This document shows positions 34,276 through 45,977 of a stretch of 64,000 nucleotides of DNA, in pieces (position 1 is the first letter of the stretch; every line of letters starts with the position of its first letter). The notes beneath the pieces are model-generated. The model did not search any database and was not told where the DNA came from. It was given only the letters and a program-made list of their open reading frames with translations. The DNA lies in contig NZ_CP127295.1 of the NCBI RefSeq assembly GCF_030285665.1, positions 5,084,001-5,148,000 of the forward strand, given 5' to 3'. The position numbers and the translations under genes are program-made. The DNA comes from Amycolatopsis mongoliensis (lineage in GTDB: Bacteria; Actinomycetota; Actinomycetes; Mycobacteriales; Pseudonocardiaceae).

Positions 34276-35697
34276 GTGTGGACGCAGCGGGACCAGATCC
34301 AGGCGTACCAGTTCCTCCGCCGCAGGCTCGTTTCCGCCCTCGTCGCCGCGGACGCCAACCACCCCGTCTCACCCAGCCGCCGGCTCGTGCTCGGCACCGT
34401 GCTGGGGCTCGTGGCCGCCCTGCTCGTCACCGCCGTCTTCGGCATCATCGGCCTGCTCAACCCCTCCGGCGGCAAGGACTGGCTGGCCGGCGGCAAGGTG
34501 ATCGTCGAAGAGGGCACCGGCGCCCGGTTCGTGCTCGGCGCCGACGGCGTCCTGCACCCGGTCCTCAACTACGCCTCCGCGCGGCTGCTGGCCGGCGGCA
34601 ACGGCGACGCGACCGTGTCCGTCTCCTCCGAGAACCTCGGCAAGGCCGGCCGCGGCACCCCGATCGGCATCCCGGGCGCACCGGACTCCGTGCCCGCTTC
34701 GGGTGCGCTCGTGACGACCCCGTGGACGAGCTGCAGCCGCACCACCCAGGACGCTCCGGCGTCGGCCGAGCCGCGCACCGCCGTCCTGCTCGCCGCGCCC
34801 GCGTCCGGGGTCGAGCTGCCGCGCGATCAGGGCGTGATCGTCCGGCTGCCCGGGGGCGACCGGTTCCTGCTCACCGGCGGCCGCCGCTACAAGCTCTCCG
34901 ACGAGGCCGCGACCGCGCTGCAGTTCGACAGCTACCCGACGATCGCGGTGTCCGCGCGGTGGATCGACACCGTCCCGGCCGGGCGTGACCTGACCGCGCT
35001 GCCGGTCGACGGCGCCGGCGCGCGGGGCCCGTCGGTCGGCGGCCGCGACACCCGCGTCGGCGAGGTCCTCGCCGTCGTGGACGCGATGGCCGCGCCCGGC
35101 TCCGCGACGTCGTACTACCTCGTCCGCCGCGAAGGGCTCGAGCCGGTCGGGCAGACCGAAGCGAGCCTCCTGGTGACGACGGGGGCCAACGCGGCCGCCT
35201 ATCCCGGCACGCCGGCGCCGGTGGACGTCCGCGCGGCCGACGTCGCCGCCGCGCCGAAGGTCGCCGCGCCCCGCGCCGGGGGCGCCGACCCCGCCGCCTT
35301 CCCCGACCGCATTCCCGGCAAGGCGCCGATCACCGGCAACTCCGTCGCGTTGTGCATCCAGGGCAGCCGGTTGCTCGTTTCGGCCGAATTCCCGCTTTCC
35401 CCTGGCGCCAAGGCAATCCAGGTCGCGACGAGGACCGAAGCACGGGTGGCGGACGAGGTGTACGTACCTCCGTCGGGGGGAGCCGTCGTCGTCGAATCCG
35501 GCTCGGCCACCACGTACCTGGTGACCGACACGGGCCGGAAGTACCCGGTGGTGAACGCGCAGGCGCTGGCCTCGCTCGGCTACGGAGGCGTGGCCAGGTC
35601 ACCGGTCACAGGTAGTTTGCTGGCATTGGTGCCGATGGGCCCCGCGCTGGACCCGGCCACGGCCGGGCGGCCGGCCCCGTCGGGTGGAACGGGGTGA
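34276..35697 (+). CDS. eccB: T7SS membrane component EccB
   Basis: A 473-residue protein. A short cytosolic N-terminus (VWTQRDQIQAYQFLRRR) is the EccB signature, followed by one membrane segment (37-61) and a long periplasmic domain with repeats such as GTGARFVLGADGVLHPVLNYASARLL. In ESX complexes EccB forms the periplasmic part that mycosin contacts. Cys residues in SCSRTTQ and ALCIQGS may form the known disulfide. The GTG at 34276 is chosen from the conserved N-terminus. The frame is open far upstream, but that part has no likeness to EccB. It overlaps the next gene (GTGA). Confidence 0.94.
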   Translation: MWTQRDQIQAYQFLRRRLVSALVAADANHPVSPSRRLVLGTVLGLVAALLVTAVFGIIGLLNPSGGKDWLAGGKVIVEEGTGARFVLGADGVLHPVLNYASARLLAGGNGDATVSVSSENLGKAGRGTPIGIPGAPDSVPASGALVTTPWTSCSRTTQDAPASAEPRTAVLLAAPASGVELPRDQGVIVRLPGGDRFLLTGGRRYKLSDEAATALQFDSYPTIAVSARWIDTVPAGRDLTALPVDGAGARGPSVGGRDTRVGEVLAVVDAMAAPGSATSYYLVRREGLEPVGQTEASLLVTTGANAAAYPGTPAPVDVRAADVAAAPKVAAPRAGGADPAAFPDRIPGKAPITGNSVALCIQGSRLLVSAEFPLSPGAKAIQVATRTEARVADEVYVPPSGGAVVVESGSATTYLVTDTGRKYPVVNAQALASLGYGGVARSPVTGSLLALVPMGPALDPATAGRPAPSGGTG

Positions 35698-36407
35698 AAG
35701 TCGTGCAAATGACAGAAGAGCGTTCGACCGAAGACGACGTACTGGGACCGGGGCGGGTCCGGGTCGCGGTCATCGAGGACCACCCGCTGTACCGCGTCTC
35801 CGTCGAGCGGGTGCTGGCCGAGGCGGATTTCGTCGAGCTCGGCGCGGTGGTCGACTCGGTCGCGCGGTTCCACGTCCACCGGCAGCCCGCGGGCAGCGTG
35901 GTGCTGCTGGACCTGGGCCTCCCGGGCGTCGCCGGGGCGGCGGCGGTCCTGGAGGTCTGCGAACTCGGGCACCACGTGCTCGTGGTTTCCGCGCAGGCGG
36001 AACCCGAAGTCGTGCTGGGGGCGATCGCCGCGGGGGCGCGCGGCTTCCTCTCCAAGGACGTCGACGCGGACGAGCTGCTGATCGCGATCAAGACGGTGGC
36101 TGACGGCGGCGCGTACGTCTCCGCGGTGGTCGCCGGGATGATCATGAAGGACAACGCGGACCGGCCGGCCGTCTCGGCCGACGTCGAGCTGTCGCCGCGT
36201 GAAGAGCAGGTGCTGCGGCTGGTGGCGGCGGGGGAGCGCGACGTCGACATCGCGCTGATCCTCGGCATCGGCGTCCGGACCGTGCGGGGCTACCTCGACC
36301 GCATCCGCGACAAGACCGGCGAACGCCGGCGTCCGGGCCTGGTCAAGGAGGCCATCCGGCGCGGCCTGATCGGCGGATCCGGCCCGCGGCGCGGCGGCCG
36401 CAAATGA
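35694..36407 (+). CDS. NarL/LuxR-family response regulator (first of pair)
   Basis: A 237-residue regulator with a receiver domain: acidic pair E28-D29, phospho-acceptor D73 in LLDLGLPG and lysine K121 in FLSKDV. The LuxR-type DNA-binding domain reads LSPREEQVLRLVAAGERDVDIALILGI. It overlaps eccB by four bases, so it is probably co-transcribed with it. No histidine kinase is adjacent. It may control the T7SS genes. GTG 35694 is taken; ATG 35709 is possible. Confidence 0.88.
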   Translation: MKVVQMTEERSTEDDVLGPGRVRVAVIEDHPLYRVSVERVLAEADFVELGAVVDSVARFHVHRQPAGSVVLLDLGLPGVAGAAAVLEVCELGHHVLVVSAQAEPEVVLGAIAAGARGFLSKDVDADELLIAIKTVADGGAYVSAVVAGMIMKDNADRPAVSADVELSPREEQVLRLVAAGERDVDIALILGIGVRTVRGYLDRIRDKTGERRRPGLVKEAIRRGLIGGSGPRRGGRK

Positions 36408-37063
36408 GCGACGACGACCAGGCACCGGCCAAGGCGCCCCGGCGGATCCACGTCGGGGTCATCGAGGACCACCCGCTCTACCGGTACGCGCTCACCCGCG
36501 TGCTCACCGAGGCACCGGACATCAAGCTCGGCGCGGTCGCCGACTCGGTGGCGCGGTTCGCGGTCCAGGACCAGCCGGCCGGCAGCGTCGTGGTCCTCGA
36601 CCTGAAGCTCCGGGGCGTCCAGGACGCGGCCGCGGTCCTGGAAGTGGGGCAGATGGGGCACAAGGTGCTGGTGGTGTCCGCGCACGCGGAACAGCCGGAG
36701 GTGCTCGGCGCGATGCAGGCGGGCGCGAAGGGGTTCCTGTCGAAGGACGTCGACGGCGACGAGCTCCTGCGCGCGATCCGCACGATCGCCGACGACAACG
36801 CGTACGTCTCGCCGACGCTGGCCGGGATGATCATCCAGGACAGCGAAGAGCGGCACGCGGGGCCGAAGATCGTGCTGTCGGAGCGCGAGAAGCAGGTGCT
36901 CCGGCTGGTGGCGGCGGGGGAGCGCGACGTCGACGTGGCGGAGATCCTCAACATCAGCGTCCGCACGGTCCGGTCGTACCTGGACCGCATCCGCGACAAG
37001 ACGGGCGAGCGCCGCCGCGCGGGCTTCGTCCGAGTAGCGATCCGCGAAGGCCTGCTCCGCTGA
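36404..37063 (+). CDS. NarL/LuxR-family response regulator (second of pair)
   Basis: A 219-residue paralogue of the preceding gene, overlapping it by four bases. Receiver residues E21-D22, D66 and K114 are present, but the usual proline after the phospho-Asp loop is arginine (LDLKLRG). The HTH reads LSEREKQVLRLVAAGERDVDVAEILNI. Strong similarity of both HTH domains suggests overlapping targets or heterodimers. A perfect hairpin follows, ending the eccB-regulator operon. Role in T7SS control is inferred from linkage. Confidence 0.88.
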   Translation: MSDDDQAPAKAPRRIHVGVIEDHPLYRYALTRVLTEAPDIKLGAVADSVARFAVQDQPAGSVVVLDLKLRGVQDAAAVLEVGQMGHKVLVVSAHAEQPEVLGAMQAGAKGFLSKDVDGDELLRAIRTIADDNAYVSPTLAGMIIQDSEERHAGPKIVLSEREKQVLRLVAAGERDVDVAEILNISVRTVRSYLDRIRDKTGERRRAGFVRVAIREGLLR

Positions 37064-37077
37064 CCCTTGAAGCGTCA

Positions 37078-37135
37078 CTTTCCCTAGGAAAGATGCGTCC
37101 GAGGGGGCCCCGGGACGCATCTTTCCTAGGGAAAG
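37078..37135. terminator. Perfect 23-bp hairpin after the response regulators
   Basis: Arms 37078-37100 and 37113-37135 pair perfectly; the left arm begins CTTTCCCTAGGAAAGATGCG. It separates the convergent regulator and nitrilase-family genes, so it is a likely bidirectional terminator. Its word differs from the CGTGA hairpins. Confidence 0.8.
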
Positions 37136-37149
37136 CTCCACTTTGCGTT

Positions 37150-37944
37150 TCAAAGGCGGCGGTTGGCCAGGGCGCCGGTGGCTGCTCGGGCCTTGGCTGA
37201 CACCGCCGCGTCCACGTCGACCAGCAGCGTCTCCGGGCCTGCTCCCGCGGCCGCGTGCACCCGGCCGAAACCGTCCGCGACCAGTGAGTAGCCGATCCCG
37301 GTCGGCGCCTTCGGGTTCACCGAGAGACCCGTCGCCGCCGGGTCGGCCTGGCCGCACGCCAGCACCCAGCACCCCGAATCCAGGGCCCGCGCGCGCACCA
37401 GCACCTCCCACTGCTCGCGCTTGCCCTCGCCGGCGCCCCAGGACGCCGGCAGCAGCACGACGTCGGCACCGTCGTCGGCCAGCGCGCGGAACAGTTCCGG
37501 GAACCGCACGTCGTAACAGGTCGCGACGCCGAACACGATGCCGTCGTGCTCGAACGTCAGCGGCGCGGCGCCCGGCGCGACCGTGTCGGACTCGGCGAAG
37601 CCGAACGCGTCGTAGAGGTGGATCTTGTCGTAGCCGCGGTGCTGCCCGCCGCCGGTGACCAGCAGCGTGTTGCGCACCCGACCCTCGTCCGCCGGAGTGA
37701 ACATCCCGGCGACGACCACCACGTCGTGCTCGGCGGCGACGGAGGCCACCGCGGACGCCCACGGCCCGTCCAGCGCTTCGGCGACCGGCTCCAGCGGACG
37801 CCCGAACCGGGCCATCGTGGCCTCGGGGAACACGACGATCCGCGCGCCGTCCGCCACCGCGGCCTCGACCCCGGAGCGAATCAGCTTCAGGTTCGCCTCC
37901 GGGTCGTCACCCGAGTTGACCTGGCACAACGCGATTCGCGCCAC
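37150..37944 (-). CDS. Carbon-nitrogen hydrolase (nitrilase superfamily)
   Basis: A 264-residue amidase-type hydrolase with the Glu-Lys-Cys triad: VVFPEATM (Glu), [15 protein letters not shown] (Lys) and [12 protein letters not shown] (Cys). The motif pattern fits the Nit2/omega-amidase-like branch, which removes ammonia from alpha-keto acid amides or damaged metabolites; the substrate is not proven. I prefer the GTG at 37942-37944 because AGGAGG lies five bases upstream; upstream in-frame ATGs give up to 275 residues. It is divergent from hisD. Confidence 0.85.
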   Translation of the reverse strand: MARIALCQVNSGDDPEANLKLIRSGVEAAVADGARIVVFPEATMARFGRPLEPVAEALDGPWASAVASVAAEHDVVVVAGMFTPADEGRVRNTLLVTGGGQHRGYDKIHLYDAFGFAESDTVAPGAAPLTFEHDGIVFGVATCYDVRFPELFRALADDGADVVLLPASWGAGEGKREQWEVLVRARALDSGCWVLACGQADPAATGLSVNPKAPTGIGYSLVADGFGRVHAAAGAGPETLLVDVDAAVSAKARAATGALANRRL

Positions 37945-38015
37945 CGCTGCCTCCTGCATGCTGGGATCTGCCGTCACCGGGGAGTATCGCTGAAAACCCC
38001 TTCGGCGTGACCTCG

Positions 38016-38021
38016 TACCCT
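38016..38021 (+). promoter_or_regulatory. -10 element (TACCCT) of hisD, leaderless arrangement
   Basis: TACCCT lies 6 bases before the hisD ATG at 38028, with no ribosome site between. This is leaderless spacing. Confidence 0.45.
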
Positions 38022-38027
38022 GGGGGC

Positions 38028-41042
<3,015 letters not shown>

Positions 41043-41046
<4 letters not shown>

Positions 41047-41201
41047 GCAAGGAAGTCGTCGGAGTCCTGCTGCTCGCGCTGAGCGGGTTCCTGGTGGGCG
41101 GGGTCTACTCGACGTGGAAGACGGCCAAGTTCATGGCGGGGGTGCTGGGCATCGCGGCCCTGCTCGCCATCGGCGGCGCGATCTTCTGGTTCGCCAGCTA
41201 G
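41043..41201 (+). CDS. 52-residue two-segment membrane protein at the end of hisDCB
   Basis: Starts with a GTG overlapping the hisB stop (GTGA) and encodes [20 protein letters not shown], a basic STWKTAKF loop, then [20 protein letters not shown]. Two hydrophobic helices and high GC3 support a real gene despite its size. The close coupling to hisB suggests a conserved operon member; function is unknown. Confidence 0.7.
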
Positions 41202-41300
41202 TGTCGCGCGTCTGAGGTTCGTTGACAGCGGCCCGGCCCTGCGCGCCGAAGTGGCATCGGGTGCATCGGACCTGGATCTGCCGAGGTCGCTGTGGCTGGT

Positions 41301-41359
41301 CCGGCGACATGAATGAGTCATTCATGTCGCCGGACGAGGTGAATGACTCATTCATGTCG
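41301..41359. repeat. Palindromic element with TGAATGA-G-TCATTCA core
   Basis: A perfect palindrome with 16-base arms around a single G (41301-41316, 41318-41333), followed by a second copy of GTGAATGACTCATTCATGTC (41339-41358). The same core forms the element at 6130-6182. Here it lies at the truncated 5' end of the F420-oxidoreductase pseudogene. Confidence 0.75.
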
Positions 41360-41723
41360 TCGCGGGAGGGGCTGCACGGGCCGACAAAACCCGTGGCGTT
41401 CCCGATCCTGCTGCTGACCATGACCGGGGCGCGCACCGGACGGCGGACAACGGTCCCGCTCGGCTTCGCGGTCGATGACGCGGGCCGCGTGTTCGTGGTC
41501 GCCTCCAAGGCGGCATCCGGCCTGGTTCCACAACGTCCGAGCCAACCCGGCGGTGACGGTCGAACTGGGCGACGGGTCCTACGAGGCCCGTGCGGTCGTG
41601 ACGACGGGCGAGGAACGCGACCGCCTCTACCGCACGGTGTCCGACGGCACGTCGGCCTACGAGCGGAACAACGACCGGGTGTTCCCGGTGATCGTCCTCG
41701 AAGGCGGTCCCGCCCCGGCCTGA
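41348..41723 (+). pseudogene. Decayed F420-type deazaflavin-dependent oxidoreductase (DUF385/Ddn family)
   Basis: One frame reads LLLTMTGARTGRRTTVPLGF and FVVASK, then the family sequence continues in another frame with HPAWFHNVRANPAVTVE and RDRLYRTVSD. In intact members the segment reads ...VASKGG...HPAWYHNLRANP... in one frame. So a small deletion near 41507-41514 breaks the frame, and the N-terminal part is replaced by the palindromic repeat. The gene would have encoded a nitroreductase/quinone reductase using F420. No alternate start restores the full protein. Sequencing error is possible for the frameshift alone but would not explain the missing N-terminus. Confidence 0.75.
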
Positions 41724-41725
41724 CA

Positions 41726-41765
41726 CCGGAGAAAGGCCCCCTCGGGTGAGGGGGCCTTTCTCCGG
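41726..41765. terminator. Bidirectional terminator hairpin
   Basis: Perfect 18-bp arms CCGGAGAAAGGCCCCCTC (41726-41743) and its complement (41748-41765) with a four-base loop. It lies between the pseudogene and the convergent MMPL gene, and its CTTTCTCC tail resembles a standard terminator. Confidence 0.85.
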
Positions 41766-41769
41766 TTCG

Positions 41770-43962
41770 CTAGCGGCTCGCGCCGACCAGCTCGCGCTCG
41801 TCTTCGCCCGGCGCGTCGAGGTGCTTGGTGAGCTTCTCGCCCTCGACGTCGACGTCCGGCAGGATCCGGTCCAGCCACTTCGGCAGCCACCACGCGCCGC
41901 GGCCGAGCAGCGACATCACCGCCGGCACCAGCGTCATCCGGACCACGAACGCGTCCACCAGCACGCCGAACGCCAGCGCGAAGCCGATCGACTGGATCAG
42001 CGCCGACTCGGCGAGGACGAACCCGGCGAACACGCTGATCATGATCAGCGCCGCCGCGACGACCACCCGGGCGCCGTGGCGGAAGCCGGTGACCATCGCT
42101 TCCTGCGGCTCCGCGCCGTGGACGTGCTCCTCGCGCATCCGCGTCACCAGGAACACCTGGTAGTCCATCGCCAGCCCGAACAGCACGCCGATCAGCAGGA
42201 TCGGCAACATGCTCATGATCGGCCCGGTCGACTTGACGCCGAGCAGGTCCGTCAGCCAGCCCCACTGGAACACCGCGACCACCGCGCCGAACGTCGCCGC
42301 GACCGAGCCGAGGAAGCCGATCGTCGCCTTCAGCGGCACCACGACCGAGCGGAACACCAGCATCAGCAGCACGAACGCCAGCCCGACGATCAGCGCGAGG
42401 TAGGGCAGCATCGCGTCCGACAGCTTCGCCGAGACGTCGATGTTCGCCGCGGTCTGCCCGGTGACGGCCAGCTTCGCGCCGGTCGCGTTCTCCAGCACGC
42501 CGGACTCGGCGCGGATCGCGGCGACCAGATCTTCGGTCTGGGTGCTGCTCGGCCCGCTCTTCGGGATCACCGTGAGCAACGCCGTGTCACCGTTCTGGTT
42601 GACCCGCGGCGGGGTGACGGCGGCGACGTCGGGCAGCTTCTGGATGTCGGCCGCGGCCTGGCCGAGCGCGGCCTGGCGGTTGACGCTGGCGCCGGTGTCG
42701 ACGACGACCAGCAGCGGCCCGTTCGAGCCCTCGCCGAAGCTGCGGCTGGCGATCTCGTACGCCTTGCGCTGGGTCGACTCGGGCGCCGCCGTGCTGTCGT
42801 TGGGCAGGCCGAGCTGCATGCCGAGCGCGGGCAGCGCGACGACGGCCATCCCGGCCACCGCGACGAGCAGCACCGGCCACCGGTGGCGGGCGACGAACCG
42901 CGCCCAACGCTCGCCGTGCGTCGTTTCGACCGGCTTGCGGCGCAGCCGGATGCGGCCACCGGCGACCCGGTGCCCGGCGAAGCCGAGGATCGCGGGCAGC
43001 AGCGTCAGGGCGATGAGCACCGCGACCGCGACGGTGACCGCGGCGGCCACGCCCATCTGGCCGAGGAACGGGATGCCGATGACGGTGAGACCGGCCAGCG
43101 CGATGATGACGGTCAGCCCGGCGAACACCACGGCCGAGCCGGCGGTGCCGGTGGCGCGGCCCGCGGCCTCTTCGGGGGCGCGGCCGAGGCTGAGTTCGTG
43201 CCGGTAGCGCGAGACGATGAACAGCGCGTAGTCGATGCCGACGGCCAGCCCGATCATCAGCGCCAGGATCGGCGTGTTCGAGTTCAGCTCCAGGAACCCG
43301 GAGGCGAGGAAGATGCCGCCCATCCCGGTGCCGACGCCGATGAGCGCGGTGAGCAGCGGGATCCCGGCGGCGACCAGCGAGCCGAACGTGATGATCAGCA
43401 CGACGGCGGCGACCGCGACACCCAGGCCCTCGGTCGCGCCGGTTTCGGGAATGCCCTGCACGGCGTCGCCGCCGAACTCGACGGTGAACCCGGCGGCGCG
43501 GGTGGCGCTGGCCGCGTCGAGCAGTGCCTGGCGGTCACCGTCGGTGAGTTCGTAGGCCTTCGCGCCGTAGCTGACCTGGGCGAGTGCGACACGCTTGTCG
43601 GGTGAGATCGACTGCGCCTGGAAGGGGTCCACGACGACGGCGACCTTCGGCGCGGTCTTCAGCTGCCCGACCAGGGACTCGACGGCGGCCTTGCCCTTCG
43701 CGTCGGTCACGGTGGTCCCGGCCGGCGCCTCGATGACGACGCGCGCGGTGGCGCCCCCGGCATTGGCCTGCGGGAACTTCTCGGTCAGCTGGTCGATCGC
43801 GCGCTGCGACTCGGTGCCGGGGATCGTCACCGAGTTCGACAGCTGGCCGGACAGCGTGAGGGCGCCCAGCCCGAGTGCCACGAGGACGGCCGCCCAGACG
43901 GCGGCGACCAGCGCTCGCCGTCGGAAGGACAACCGGCCGAGCCGGTACAGGAAGGTCGCCAC
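41770..43962 (-). CDS. MMPL/RND-family transporter
   Basis: A 730-residue export protein with two repeated halves, each with one membrane segment, a large extracytoplasmic loop and a bundle of hydrophobic segments. MMPL signatures include GLAVGIDYALFIVSRYRHEL in the first half and GLAMDYQVFLVTRMREE in the second, which carry the proton-relay Asp-Tyr pairs. Substrates of relatives are lipids or drugs. It starts at a GTG and is divergent from a TetR regulator; five palindromic operators lie between them. That layout predicts repression by the TetR protein and induction by a transported compound. Confidence 0.9.
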   Translation of the reverse strand: MATFLYRLGRLSFRRRALVAAVWAAVLVALGLGALTLSGQLSNSVTIPGTESQRAIDQLTEKFPQANAGGATARVVIEAPAGTTVTDAKGKAAVESLVGQLKTAPKVAVVVDPFQAQSISPDKRVALAQVSYGAKAYELTDGDRQALLDAASATRAAGFTVEFGGDAVQGIPETGATEGLGVAVAAVVLIITFGSLVAAGIPLLTALIGVGTGMGGIFLASGFLELNSNTPILALMIGLAVGIDYALFIVSRYRHELSLGRAPEEAAGRATGTAGSAVVFAGLTVIIALAGLTVIGIPFLGQMGVAAAVTVAVAVLIALTLLPAILGFAGHRVAGGRIRLRRKPVETTHGERWARFVARHRWPVLLVAVAGMAVVALPALGMQLGLPNDSTAAPESTQRKAYEIASRSFGEGSNGPLLVVVDTGASVNRQAALGQAAADIQKLPDVAAVTPPRVNQNGDTALLTVIPKSGPSSTQTEDLVAAIRAESGVLENATGAKLAVTGQTAANIDVSAKLSDAMLPYLALIVGLAFVLLMLVFRSVVVPLKATIGFLGSVAATFGAVVAVFQWGWLTDLLGVKSTGPIMSMLPILLIGVLFGLAMDYQVFLVTRMREEHVHGAEPQEAMVTGFRHGARVVVAAALIMISVFAGFVLAESALIQSIGFALAFGVLVDAFVVRMTLVPAVMSLLGRGAWWLPKWLDRILPDVDVEGEKLTKHLDAPGEDERELVGASR

Positions 43963-44020
43963 GAGTCAGCTCCGTTTCGCCCGAACGGGGTCGGTTCACT
44001 CAATCCGGTTACCCGCCACG

Positions 44021-44128
44021 CTAGCCGATCGGCAAGGAGAACTCCAAGCCGATCGGCAAGTATGTGACTTGCCGAACAGCAAGGTTTACCCCAGCCGATC
44101 GGCTAGGAGCTGGTTTGCCGATCGACAG
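44021..44128. promoter_or_regulatory. Cluster of five GCCGATCGGC operators between MMPL and TetR genes
   Basis: Palindromes near 44021 (TAGCCGATCGGCAAG), 44046 (AAGCCGATCGGCAAG), 44068 (CTTGCCGAACAGCAAG), 44093 (AGCCGATCGGCT) and 44115 (TTGCCGATCGACAG). The best consensus is TTGCCGATCGGCAA. All lie in the divergent promoter region of a TetR/exporter pair, so they are very likely TetR operators. Confidence 0.8.
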
Positions 44129-44167
44129 GGAGTGACGTACGCTCCGACGGCTCGCTGAGGAGGAAGA

Positions 44168-44761
44168 ATGACCGCCGGCCCGGCCGAGGACACCCGGACC
44201 CGACTGCTGCAGACCGCGCTGCGGCTGTTCACCGAACACGGGGTCGAGGGCACGTCGCTGCAGATGATCGCCGACGCGCTCGGGGTCACGAAGGCGGCGG
44301 TCTACTACCACTTCAAGACGAAGGCGGAGATCACCGAGGCGGTGGCCGAGCCCGGCGTCCGTGACCTGGACGAGCTGGTGCTGCGCGCGGCCGCGCAGAA
44401 GCGCCGCGGCGCGCAGGTGGACCTGCTGCTGGAGGGGTTCGTCGACCTGGTGATCCGGCACCGCGCGCTGGTGGCGCTGTTCTCGAGCGACCCGGGCCTG
44501 GTCCGCGCGATCGAGAAGTCGGCGCACGGCGGCATGGAGGGCTTCGGCCAGGCGCTGCTGGGCATCCTGTCGGGCCCGGACCCGACCCCGGCGGCCCGGG
44601 TCAACGCGATGGTGACGCTGACGGGCCTCGCGATGGCCGGCGGCTCCCCGGACCTGGCCGGCCTGGGCGACGACGAGCTGCGCACCGAACTGCTGGACGT
44701 GGGCCGCCGCCTGCTGGGCCGCCCCCGCCGCCGCGGCCTCACCCCCGTGTCGACCGCCTGA
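44168..44761 (+). CDS. TetR-family repressor divergent from the MMPL transporter
   Basis: A 197-residue regulator. The N-terminal HTH reads RTRLLQTALRLFTEHGVEGT and LGVTKAAVYYHFKTKAEI, the standard TetR signature. The C-terminal ligand-binding part has no known class. Genomic context predicts control of the MMPL exporter and of itself through five palindromes in the 205-bp divergent region. An AGGAGGAAGA ribosome site precedes the ATG. The stop merges with the first repeat of the 21-bp array. Confidence 0.9.
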   Translation: MTAGPAEDTRTRLLQTALRLFTEHGVEGTSLQMIADALGVTKAAVYYHFKTKAEITEAVAEPGVRDLDELVLRAAAQKRRGAQVDLLLEGFVDLVIRHRALVALFSSDPGLVRAIEKSAHGGMEGFGQALLGILSGPDPTPAARVNAMVTLTGLAMAGGSPDLAGLGDDELRTELLDVGRRLLGRPRRRGLTPVSTA

Positions 44762-44918
44762 TCACGCGAGTCGTCCCGCGAATCACGCGAGTCGCGCGTT
44801 CAATCACGCGAGTTCCGCCTTCAGTCGCGAGTCATGTGCTCAATCACGCGACTTCGGTCCCTGACCACGCGAGTTACGTGCTCAATCACGCGAGTTCGGT
44901 CGCCGATCACGCGAGTCG
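44761..44918. repeat. One-armed array of eight CACGCGAGT motifs with 21-bp period
   Basis: Eight copies of (A)TCACGCGAGT, all in the same direction. The motif starts near 44763, 44784, 44805, 44826 (degenerate), 44845, 44866, 44887 and 44908, so steps are 21 bp except around the degenerate copy. Spacers of about 9-10 bases vary. The array begins at the TetR stop codon and ends just before the convergent kptA stop. It is the same motif and period as the two-armed array at 14323-14610. Confidence 0.85.
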
Positions 44919-44934
44919 TTCGTCTGGGTGCGCT

Positions 44935-45468
44935 TCAGCCGATGCGGTGGAGGTACTCGGGCGGCACCGACGCCGTCAGCCAAACGCCGTTCGCGCTCAC
45001 CTGGAACGTGTGCCCCGCCTCGGTCATCCCTGCGGCGTCGACGCGCAGGAGCACCGGCTTGCCTCGGCGCGCACCCACCGTTCGCGCTGTGTCGAGCGTC
45101 GCCGAGAGGTGGACGGCGTGGCGGTTCATCGGGCGCAGCCCCTCGCGCAGGATCGCGTCGAGGAACTTCGCCACCGTGCCGTGGTAGAGCACGTCCGGCG
45201 GGACCGCGTCCGCGAGGCCGAGGTCGACCGAAACGCTGTGGCCCTGGCTCGCGCGGATGCGAGTGCCGGTCTCGTCGAAGGCGAAGCGGCGCTTGTTGTT
45301 CGTCTCGACGACTTCGTCGAGCTGCTCACGGGTGATCTTCAGCGCACGCAGCAGGGTGTCGACGTCGGCCCAGCCGTCGGGGCTGAGGGTGAGGCCGATG
45401 GCCGCGGGATCGTGGCGCAGGTGCAGCGACAGCCGCTTGGAAATGCGGATCGTTTCTTTCTCGTTCAT
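44935..45468 (-). CDS. kptA: RNA 2'-phosphotransferase (KptA/Tpt1 family)
   Basis: A 177-residue enzyme that removes a 2'-phosphate from RNA by transfer to NAD. Typical features: ISKRLSLHLRHDP at the N-terminus, RIRASQGHS, VLYHGT and RHAVHLSATLDTA, which contribute the Arg-His-Arg-Arg active-site set. Bacteria lack tRNA splicing of the fungal type, so the natural role is uncertain; RNA repair or ADP-ribosylation of RNA ends are suggested for relatives. It converges with the TetR gene across the repeat array and lies downstream of soxR. Confidence 0.9.
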   Translation of the reverse strand: MNEKETIRISKRLSLHLRHDPAAIGLTLSPDGWADVDTLLRALKITREQLDEVVETNNKRRFAFDETGTRIRASQGHSVSVDLGLADAVPPDVLYHGTVAKFLDAILREGLRPMNRHAVHLSATLDTARTVGARRGKPVLLRVDAAGMTEAGHTFQVSANGVWLTASVPPEYLHRIG

Positions 45469-45501
45469 TGCTTCCCCAGGATCCCGCGGCGGGCAAGCGA
45501 T

Positions 45502-45963
45502 TTAGATGCCGCCCTCGACCGCCGGACGCAGTTTGCTGGCTCCCGGCCCGAAGCGCGCCAGTTCGTCGTCGTTGTTGTAGAGCGCGCAGCTGCGCAGCGA
45601 CAGGCACCCGCAGCCGACGCAGCCGGTGAGCCGGTCGCGAAGCCGTTGCAGGGCGTCGATCCGCGCGTCGAGCTCGTGCTGCCAGTCGCGGGACAGCCGC
45701 GCCCAGTCGGCCTTCGTCGGGGCGTGGTCGGCGGGCAGTGACGCCAGCGCCGTGCTGATGTCCTCCAGGGAGAGGCCGACGCGTTGCGCGGCGCGGATGA
45801 ACGCGATCCGCCGCAGCACCGAGCGCGAGTACCGGCGCTGGTTGCCCGCTGACCGCTCCGAGCTGATCAGCCCCTTCTCCTCGTAGAACCGCAGTGCCGT
45901 GTGCGGCACCCCGCTGCGGTCCGCCACCTGTCCGATGCTGAGATGTTCAGCGAGCCTCGTCAC
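45502..45963 (-). CDS. soxR: SoxR redox-sensing MerR-family regulator
   Basis: A 153-residue regulator. The MerR helix-turn-helix (LSIGQVADRSGVPHTALRFYEEKGLI) is followed by a dimerisation helix and the [2Fe-2S] cluster motif C115-x2-C118-x-C120-x5-C126, the SoxR signature. In actinomycetes SoxR responds to redox-active metabolites such as quinones and phenazines. It is divergent from the transketolase pair, with a short palindrome CTTGACTTCAAG between them. GTG start. Confidence 0.93.
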   Translation of the reverse strand: MTRLAEHLSIGQVADRSGVPHTALRFYEEKGLISSERSAGNQRRYSRSVLRRIAFIRAAQRVGLSLEDISTALASLPADHAPTKADWARLSRDWQHELDARIDALQRLRDRLTGCVGCGCLSLRSCALYNNDDELARFGPGASKLRPAVEGGI

Positions 45964-45977
45964 CAGCTCAGGCTATC

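Noticed and set aside
41305..41359. Transposon terminal inverted repeats
   Set aside because: No enclosed transposase and the same core is found as a simple gene-end palindrome at 6130.
44761..44918. CRISPR-like repeat array
   Set aside because: Repeat unit of 10-13 bp with 9-11-bp spacers is too short, repeats are degenerate and no cas genes are near; better read as phased motif array.
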